NCBI RefSeq assembly: GCF_027622945.1
Contig: NZ_JAPZVQ010000005.1
Coordinates: 1-59,787, forward strand
Origin: Glycomyces lechevalierae
GTDB lineage: Bacteria; Actinomycetota; Actinomycetes; Mycobacteriales; Micromonosporaceae
Direction of reading: 5' to 3'
DNA: 59,787 nt
Each line of letters starts with the position of its first letter. Within the stretch, counting starts at the first letter, position 1. Position numbers and translations under genes: made by a program. Below, in pieces: positions 54,607 through 59,787 of the stretch. The notes beneath the pieces are model-generated. The model did not search any database. It was not told the DNA's origin and saw nothing but the letters and a program-made list of their open reading frames with translations.

Positions 54607-55722
54607 GTGACCGAGCGCCGAAAACCCCGTCCTGCCGAAGTGGTGTCCCTGGTCGGCGGCATCGCCGTGCTGACCGCGCTGTCGATGTGGTCGCGCACCG
54701 ACTTGGGGCCCTTGGACTTCGCGGTCGCGGCGCTGTGTGTCGGGGCCGCGTACCTGCAGGCGTGGCGGCCCGTCGCCGGGGCCCTCGCCGCGACCGTGCT
54801 CGCCGTGCTCTCCCCCGTGGCCACGCCCGCGGCGACTTCGGGGGCGCTCCAGGCGGCGTGGCGGGGGCGGTTCCGGCCGGCCGCGTTGGTGGCGGTCGCC
54901 GGGGTCGCCGCGCATCTGCTGCAGTGGATCTGGCATCCGAATCCGGCGCTCTCGTTCGGCTGGTGGGCGCTCCTCGTCACCGTCGCGTACGGTGCGCTGC
55001 TCGGCTGGGGTGCGTTGGCCCGCAACCGGAGTGAGCTCCTGTGGTCGCTGCGGGAGCGCGCCGAGCGGGCCGAGGCCGAGCAGGGCCGCCGCGTGGCCGA
55101 GGCCCGTGCGGCCGAGCGCCGGGCGCTCGCCCGGGACATGCACGACGTGCTCGCGAACCGGCTCTCGCTCGTCGCCACGTACGCGGGCGCGCTCGAGTTC
55201 CGGCCCGACTCGCCGCCTGAGAAGGTCGCCGTGGCCGCCGGGGTGATCCGCGAAGGCGTGCACCAGGCCCTCGAAGAGCTGCGGCAGGTGATCGGGCTCC
55301 TCCGTGTGGACGAGGACGCGTCCGCGAGCGGGCCCGTCACGACCGCCGACTTCGAGAAGCTGATCGAGGAGTCAAGGGCCGCAGGACAGGTCATCGAGGC
55401 TCGCACGGACTTCGCCGCGGACACGCTGCCGCCCACGATCGGCCGCACCGCGTTCCGCGTCCTCCAAGAGGGACTGACGAACGCCCGCAAGCACGCCGCC
55501 GGGCACCCCGTCGAGGTGGCGCTGAGCGGCGAACCGGGCGCCGACCTCGTCATCGAGCTCGCGAATCCCCTTCCCGCGCAAGGCGACGGCCCGACCGTGC
55601 CCGGCAGCGGCCTGGGCCTGGTCGGACTCACCGAGCGGGTCCGCCTTGCCGGCGGGGAGCTCGATCACGGAGGCAGTTGCGGCCGCTTCCAGTTGCGGGC
55701 CCGGATACCATGGCCGGCGTGA
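54607..55722 (+). CDS. Sensor histidine kinase, NarL-system type
   Basis: A 371-residue membrane kinase. Four or five helices (about 15-135) form a compact sensor without a large external loop. The HisKA_3 box is ERRALARDMHDVLANRL with phosphoacceptor His179; the ATPase has EGLTNARKHAAG and GSGLGLVGLTERV. It autophosphorylates and passes phosphate to the response regulator encoded next. GTG at 54607 (or 54601); TAGCAT (54595-54600) ends 6 nt before, so leaderless translation is likely. Confidence 0.9.
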   Translation: MTERRKPRPAEVVSLVGGIAVLTALSMWSRTDLGPLDFAVAALCVGAAYLQAWRPVAGALAATVLAVLSPVATPAATSGALQAAWRGRFRPAALVAVAGVAAHLLQWIWHPNPALSFGWWALLVTVAYGALLGWGALARNRSELLWSLRERAERAEAEQGRRVAEARAAERRALARDMHDVLANRLSLVATYAGALEFRPDSPPEKVAVAAGVIREGVHQALEELRQVIGLLRVDEDASASGPVTTADFEKLIEESRAAGQVIEARTDFAADTLPPTIGRTAFRVLQEGLTNARKHAAGHPVEVALSGEPGADLVIELANPLPAQGDGPTVPGSGLGLVGLTERVRLAGGELDHGGSCGRFQLRARIPWPA

Positions 55723-56363
55723 TCCGTGTACTCCTGGTCGACGACGACGCCCTGGTCAGGGCCGGGCTGTCGCTCATGCTCGACGGGACCGCGGACATCG
55801 CCGTCGTCGCCGAAGCGGGCGACGGCCGCGAGGCGGTCGCCGCCGCCGACGCCCACCATCCCGACGTCGTCCTGATGGACCTCCAGATGCCGCACGTCGA
55901 CGGCATCACCGCCACCCGGCGCCTCCGGGCCCGGCCCGGCGCGCCCGAGGTGATCGTCCTGACCACCTTCGACACCGACGAGAACATCGTCCACGCCCTC
56001 CGCGCCGGGGCGAGCGGCTTCCTGCTCAAGGACACGCCGCCCGCCCAGATCGCGGACGCGGTCGCCCGCGTCGCCGCCGGGAACCCGATGCTCTCCCCCG
56101 GGGTCATGCGCCGGCTCATGGACCGCACGGTCGCGCAGACCGGCGCCTACGAGCGCGCCCGCACGGCCCTCGCCGCGCTGACCCCGCGCGAACACGATGT
56201 GGCCGTGGCGATCGCGAACGGGCGGTCCAACGCGGAGATCGCCCGCGCGCTGCTCATGAGCGTCACCACCGTCAAGTCGCACGTCTCGAGCATCCTCACG
56301 AAGCTCGACCTGGACAACCGGACGCAGATCGCGCTCCTCGCCCACGACGCCGATCTGGTCTAG
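55710..56363 (+). CDS. NarL/LuxR-family response regulator
   Basis: A 217-residue regulator. Receiver domain with acidic pair VDDD, phosphoacceptor Asp57 (VVLMDLQMP), Thr in LTTFD and Lys in LLKDTP. LuxR-type helix-turn-helix at the end: LTPREHDVAVAIANGRSNAEIARALLM, TVKSHVSSILTKL. ATG at 55710 overlaps the kinase gene; GTG at 55719 with a GTGA overlap is equally possible. Target genes unknown. Confidence 0.92.
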   Translation: MAGVIRVLLVDDDALVRAGLSLMLDGTADIAVVAEAGDGREAVAAADAHHPDVVLMDLQMPHVDGITATRRLRARPGAPEVIVLTTFDTDENIVHALRAGASGFLLKDTPPAQIADAVARVAAGNPMLSPGVMRRLMDRTVAQTGAYERARTALAALTPREHDVAVAIANGRSNAEIARALLMSVTTVKSHVSSILTKLDLDNRTQIALLAHDADLV

Positions 56364-56400
56364 GCGAGGTCCGCGAGGTCCTCGTCCGTGAGGCCGCGGG

Positions 56401-56417
56401 CGACCGCAGTGCGGTCG
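56401..56417. terminator. Short hairpin between convergent genes
   Basis: CGACCGC (56401-56407) and complement (56411-56417), AGT loop, between the response regulator and the lipoprotein gene. Weak. Confidence 0.4.
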
Positions 56418-56459
56418 TCCTCAACGTCGCCTCCCTGGCCGGCTCATGTCGCTGCGAGC

Positions 56460-56888
56460 CTATTTGGGCGCGTCGGCGACCTCGATGTCGAAGTCGAAGG
56501 CGGTGCCCTCGATGCTCGTGACGGTGATGGTGACCTCGTACACCGATTCGCCGTCGATCAGGTCGCAGTAGGTCTGGCGGCCTTCGTAAATGATGATGTC
56601 GATGCCGTCGCCGCAGTCGATCTCGGGCCGCATGCCGACCTGCTCCTCCAGCGCGTCCGCGGCCGCGGAGGCGAGGTCTTCGGCGGGGATCTCGAGCCCG
56701 GCCTCGTCGGCGGGCGGCGCCGCGGAGGAGGTCTCTTCTGCGGCGGATTCGGCGGCCTCGCCTCCGTTGGGCTCGGCGGCGACCTGCACGTCGATACCGG
56801 AGACGGTGGGCCCGGCCTCCGCGCTGCACGCGGCGAGTCCCAAGGCGGCGAGGGCGACGGGCAGGACGGCCGTGTATCGGATGGGCAC
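56460..56888 (-). CDS. Lipoprotein with DUF4333-like domain
   Basis: A 142-residue exported lipoprotein. Signal VALAALGLAAC with lipobox cysteine at about residue 21, then an Ala/Glu/Ser/Pro linker, then a small domain (about 70-142) with two cysteines spaced 21 apart (EIDCGDG, QTYCDLI), as in DUF4333. Function unknown. GTG at 56888 chosen, with AGAGG 7 nt upstream; the open frame extends far upstream without coding character. Same strand as and 107 nt after the RDD gene. Confidence 0.72.
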   Translation of the reverse strand: MPIRYTAVLPVALAALGLAACSAEAGPTVSGIDVQVAAEPNGGEAAESAAEETSSAAPPADEAGLEIPAEDLASAAADALEEQVGMRPEIDCGDGIDIIIYEGRQTYCDLIDGESVYEVTITVTSIEGTAFDFDIEVADAPK

Positions 56889-56995
56889 AGTGGGGCCTCT
56901 TTCGATCGATGGGGAAGTCACCGCCCATTCTTTCCGCGGACGCCTCGGTTCGCGAGGCGGAAGATCGGCGGGATCAGGCTCGCGGCGCTTCGCCC

Positions 56996-57484
56996 TCAGA
57001 TCCGTTGCCCGGCATCCCGTCTGGGGTAGCCCTCGGCGTGCAGCCTCCGGGTGCGGGCGATGTCGATGCTCGCACGCTGCATCGTCCCGTCCGCGTAGCC
57101 GCCGCCCACGACGACCGCGATGATCACCACCGGCATCAGGATCATGCGCACGAGCATGGCCCACGGGCCCTTCGGGCCGATCCGGCCGCCGTCGCTGAGC
57201 CGCACCAGCCGCGTGCCGGTGCACAGCGCGCCGAGGGCGCGGCCGTTCCGGTACCACAGGCCGCACACGAGCGGGGCGACGAGCACCCACACGATCACGG
57301 CGAGCCCGAGCACGCCGTTGCCCAGGTCGAGGGCCTGGCCCAGCCCGCCCAGGAGGACGGCCCCGGTGAGGGCGAGGGCCAGGTACGTCACGAAGTCGAT
57401 CAGCCAGGCGAAGCAGGTCGCCCATCCGCCGGCCGGGACGTAAGGGGTGCCGTTGCGGAACGTCTCGATCTTGTCTGCTCCCAT
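56996..57484 (-). CDS. RDD-family membrane protein
   Basis: A 162-residue protein with three helices and the RDD hallmarks: WLIDFVTYLALALTG (the Asp in helix 1), GRALGALCTGTRLVRLSDGGRIG and VRMILMPVVIIAVVVGGG. RDD proteins are proposed small-molecule or ion transport-related membrane proteins; the role is not settled. Monocistronic or followed by the lipoprotein gene. Confidence 0.85.
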   Translation of the reverse strand: MGADKIETFRNGTPYVPAGGWATCFAWLIDFVTYLALALTGAVLLGGLGQALDLGNGVLGLAVIVWVLVAPLVCGLWYRNGRALGALCTGTRLVRLSDGGRIGPKGPWAMLVRMILMPVVIIAVVVGGGYADGTMQRASIDIARTRRLHAEGYPRRDAGQRI

Positions 57485-58192
57485 GACGGGACACTATCGC
57501 CCGGCCGCCGCCCGCGATCACCTCCATGATCCCGTTGACCTGCGCGAGTAGGCGGTTCGACGGATCGCCTCCGGGATTCCCGCCGCCATCCCGCCGGTCC
57601 CCCGCCGGAATCGCGGCCTCGTGCCGCCGGCGCGAGCGGTGCCCGACCCCCGGAAACGCGAAAACAGTACCGGCCCGAAGACCGATGGGCGCTGAGCCGA
57701 CGCTTGTCCGACGAATCCAAGAGCGCCATCGTGACCGCGTGCCATGAGCGGTGCCGAGCAGGACGCCGCGGCAGTGCCCGATCCCTTCGTCCTGGTAGTG
57801 CCGGAGCGGAGTGAGGATCCCCGACAACACATCGGTGAACGCGCGTTCCCCTGCCAAGCGCGTGGCGGTGCGATACCGACAAGAGGAGCGGCCGGTCCAG
57901 CCATTGACTAAACATCGATACTTCTCTATAGTTCGAAACGCCGGAAGAACATCAGATGTTTCCGAACGAAGCTGTGATGTGTGAGCGATAACAAGTAGTT
58001 CCCGTGCCCCCGTCCGGCGGGGAGGGCCCGATTTCTCGATCCTGTCCCGCTGGACCCGAGGCATTGCCGCGCTCGCGGCGGCCTTCGCTGACTGACCGAT
58101 CCGGCACCCGTCAGTCCGCGATCGCCCGGTCCCACCCGTAGCAACGGACCCGCATATCCATGACCCGACGAACCTCGAAGAAGGAGGCCATC
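57485..58192. other. Gene-free gap upstream of the GH62 gene
   Basis: About 700 nt. From 57485 to 57890 there are only frames with arginine-rich or otherwise unconvincing translations; I can support no gene. From 57900 on it becomes AT-richer and holds the promoter and leader of the secreted arabinofuranosidase. Confidence 0.6.
57904..57960 (+). promoter_or_regulatory. Near-consensus promoter and palindromic operator of the GH62 gene
   Basis: TTGACT (57904-57909) and TATAGT (57927-57932) are exactly 17 nt apart. AACATCAGATGTT (57948-57960) is a 13-nt palindrome with a central A, just past the expected start site near 57939. It may bind a carbon-source repressor. The leader to the ATG is about 250 nt. 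Confidence 0.75.
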
Positions 58193-59671
58193 ATGGCCTG
58201 GATGGAAAACCCCAAGAGCCGCAGGCGGATGCTCATCGGCGGAGCCGGCGTGCTCGCCGGGGCCGCCGCCGCGACCGTACTCAACCCGTTCACCAACGCG
58301 GCTGCAGCCGCCACGGTCGACACCTCCGCCTGGTATGTGCTGGTGAACCGCAACAGCGGCAAGGCCCTGGACGTCAGCGGTGCGTCCACCGCAGACGGGG
58401 CCCTGGTGCAACAGTGGACCCGCACGAGCGCCAACAACCAGCAGTTCCAGTTCGTGGACGCCGGCGGCGGCTACTACCGGATCAGGGCGCGGCACTCGGG
58501 CAAGGTGCTCGACGTCTCCAGCTGGTCGACCGCCGACGGTGCCGCCATCCACCAGTGGACCGACACCGGCGGTGCCAACCAGCAGTTCCGGCTGGCCGAC
58601 TCCGGCGGCGGCTACGTCCGGTTGATCAACCGCAACAGCGGCAAGGCGGTCGAGGTCCAGGGCGCGGCGACCAACGACGGCGCAAGCGTCGTGCAGTACA
58701 GCGACTGGGGCGGCGCCAACCAGCAATGGCAGCTCGCCCTCGTCGACGGCGGCAGCGGCGCCTGCGCCCTTCCGTCGACGTACCGCTGGACATCGACGGG
58801 CCCGCTCGCACAACCGAAGAACGGGCAGGTCGCGCTCAAGGACTTCACCGCCGTCCGCTACAACGGCCAGTACCTCGTCTACGCGACGACGCACGACGCC
58901 GGAACCGCCTGGAACTCGGTGGTCTTCAGCCCCTTCACCAACTGGTCCGACATGGCCTCGGCCGGCCAGACCAGGTTGACGAGCTTCAACCCGGTGGCCC
59001 CGACGCTGATCTACTTCGCGCCGAAGAACATCTGGGTGCTCGCCTACCAGTGGGGCTGGCCGTACAAGTTCTCCTACCGCACGTCGACCAACCCCGCCGA
59101 CCCCAACAGCTGGGGCCCGCACCAGGAGCTCTTCAACGGGCAGCTTCCCGTGAACAACCCCATCGACCAGACCCTCATCGCCGATGACCAGAACATGTAC
59201 CTGTTCTTCGCCAACGACGAAGGCCAGATCTACCGCGCCAGCATGCCCCTCGGTAACTTCCCGAGCAGCTTCGGCACGAGCTACCAGCTCGTCATGAGCG
59301 ACACGAAGGCGAACCTGTTCGAGGCGGTCGAGGTCTACAAGGTCCAGGGCCAGAACCAGTACCTCATGATCGTCGAGGCCATGGGCAGCCGGGGTCGCTA
59401 CTTCCGCTCGTTCACGGCCACCAGCCTGAACGGCACGTGGACGCCGCAGGCCGCGACGGAGAGCAACCCCTTCGCGGGCAAGGCCAACAGCGGTGCCACG
59501 TGGACCAACGACATCAGCCACGGCGATCTGGTGCGCACCAACCCCGACCAGACCAAGACCATCGACCCCTGCAACCTGCAGTTCCTCTACCAGGGACGCG
59601 ACCCCAGCTCTGACGGCATGGACTACGGCCTCCTGCCCTACCGCCCGGGTCTGCTGACCCTGCAGCGCTAA
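58193..59671 (+). CDS. Tat-exported alpha-L-arabinofuranosidase: ricin lectin domain plus GH62
   Basis: A 492-residue secreted enzyme that removes arabinose side chains from arabinoxylan. A Tat signal ([15 protein letters not shown]) ends near residue 39. A ricin-type CBM13 domain follows with three QxW-like repeats (NQQFQF, NQQFRL, NQQWQL). The catalytic GH62 five-blade domain runs from about 185; candidate acids are Asp217 (LKDFTAVRY), Asp325 ([11 protein letters not shown]) and Glu377 (LFEAVEVY). ATG at 58193 is fixed by AAGGAGG 5 nt upstream, not the ATG at 58160. Complete, ending just before the contig edge. Confidence 0.93.
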   Translation: MAWMENPKSRRRMLIGGAGVLAGAAAATVLNPFTNAAAAATVDTSAWYVLVNRNSGKALDVSGASTADGALVQQWTRTSANNQQFQFVDAGGGYYRIRARHSGKVLDVSSWSTADGAAIHQWTDTGGANQQFRLADSGGGYVRLINRNSGKAVEVQGAATNDGASVVQYSDWGGANQQWQLALVDGGSGACALPSTYRWTSTGPLAQPKNGQVALKDFTAVRYNGQYLVYATTHDAGTAWNSVVFSPFTNWSDMASAGQTRLTSFNPVAPTLIYFAPKNIWVLAYQWGWPYKFSYRTSTNPADPNSWGPHQELFNGQLPVNNPIDQTLIADDQNMYLFFANDEGQIYRASMPLGNFPSSFGTSYQLVMSDTKANLFEAVEVYKVQGQNQYLMIVEAMGSRGRYFRSFTATSLNGTWTPQAATESNPFAGKANSGATWTNDISHGDLVRTNPDQTKTIDPCNLQFLYQGRDPSSDGMDYGLLPYRPGLLTLQR

Positions 59672-59686
59672 CGGCACAGCGCAGGT

Positions 59687-59710
59687 CCGGCTCGGGTGTT
59701 CCTGAGCCGG
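59687..59710 (+). terminator. Hairpin after the GH62 gene
   Basis: CCGGCTCGGG pairs with CCTGAGCCGG (one G-T pair, TGTT loop) 15 nt after the stop codon. Confidence 0.7.
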
Positions 59711-59787
59711 CGGGGGGGGGGGGGGGGGGGGGGGGGGCCCCCCCCCCCGCGGGGCCCCCCCCCCCCCGCCGCCGCGCGGGGCCGACC
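59711..59787. other. Homopolymer G/C contig end, probable artefact
   Basis: A run of 26 G is followed by 11 C, then GCGGGG and another run of C, unlike anything else in the window. It begins directly after the GH62 terminator and reaches the window end. Best read as poly-G sequencing or assembly error. Confidence 0.8.

Noticed and set aside
57518..57904. 128-codon minus-strand ORF in the gap before the GH62 gene
   Set aside because: No ribosome site, no family resemblance, and composition like random high-GC translation; competing frames of similar quality overlap it.
56889..58064. Long minus-strand frame upstream of the lipoprotein, passing through the RDD gene
   Set aside because: It is out of frame with the RDD protein and has Arg-rich composition; the lipoprotein signal peptide starts at 56888.

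Overview
The window is about 60 kb of very GC-rich DNA with strong G/C preference at third codon positions, frequent GTG starts, AGGAG-type ribosome sites, Tat signal peptides, a type VII (ESX) secretion locus, a conservon-type sensor pair, GTP-dependent PEP carboxykinase and an Rv1086-type short-chain cis-prenyltransferase. This points to a filamentous or soil actinomycete. A Glycomyces/Micromonosporales-like host is my inference; it is not proven by a marker gene. No rRNA, tRNA, CRISPR array, insertion sequence or phage gene was seen. The right edge ends in homopolymer G/C runs and looks like a contig end with an assembly or read artefact.

Layout. 0-12 kb: a type VII secretion locus with mycP, a divergent eccC / eccD-eccB pair and a PGYG-repeat membrane protein, plus small VOC, Nudix and membrane genes. 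12-17.3 kb: a secreted SGNH esterase, then a GntR regulator divergent from an ectoine-type ABC importer (ehuBCDA), closed by a strong terminator. 17.4-22.5 kb: TrkA/TrkH potassium uptake, then a CvnA-type sensor kinase and a roadblock protein. 22.7-25.1 kb: ctaD and pncA. 25.2-30.6 kb: three tandem paralogous cassettes, each an ECF sigma factor overlapping a single-pass membrane partner by ATGA. 30.7-33.4 kb: a cis-prenyltransferase and PEP carboxykinase.

34-39.2 kb: a tight five-gene operon built around an FtsK/EccC-like ATPase with small helical and coiled-coil partners. I find this the most intriguing unassigned system. 39.4-45 kb: PhoH2, two tandem transglycosylase-like proteins, a DUF998-like membrane protein that has lost its stop codon, and a DUF255 thioredoxin-fold gene with a foreign C-terminus. 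45.1-48.5 kb: a heterodimeric ABC exporter with complementary degenerate ATP sites. 48.7-57.5 kb: alpha/beta hydrolases, an AraC-type regulator, an alpha-toroid protein, a DoxX/NmrA operon behind a palindrome-rich promoter, a NarL-type two-component pair, a DUF4333-like lipoprotein and an RDD protein. 57.9-59.7 kb: a Tat-exported ricin-lectin/GH62 arabinofuranosidase behind a near-consensus promoter.

Many intergenic regions carry long perfect hairpins, mostly between convergent genes, and several genes look leaderless, with a TAnnnT box 6-9 nt before the start codon. All functional names rest on motif recognition by eye; no database search was run.
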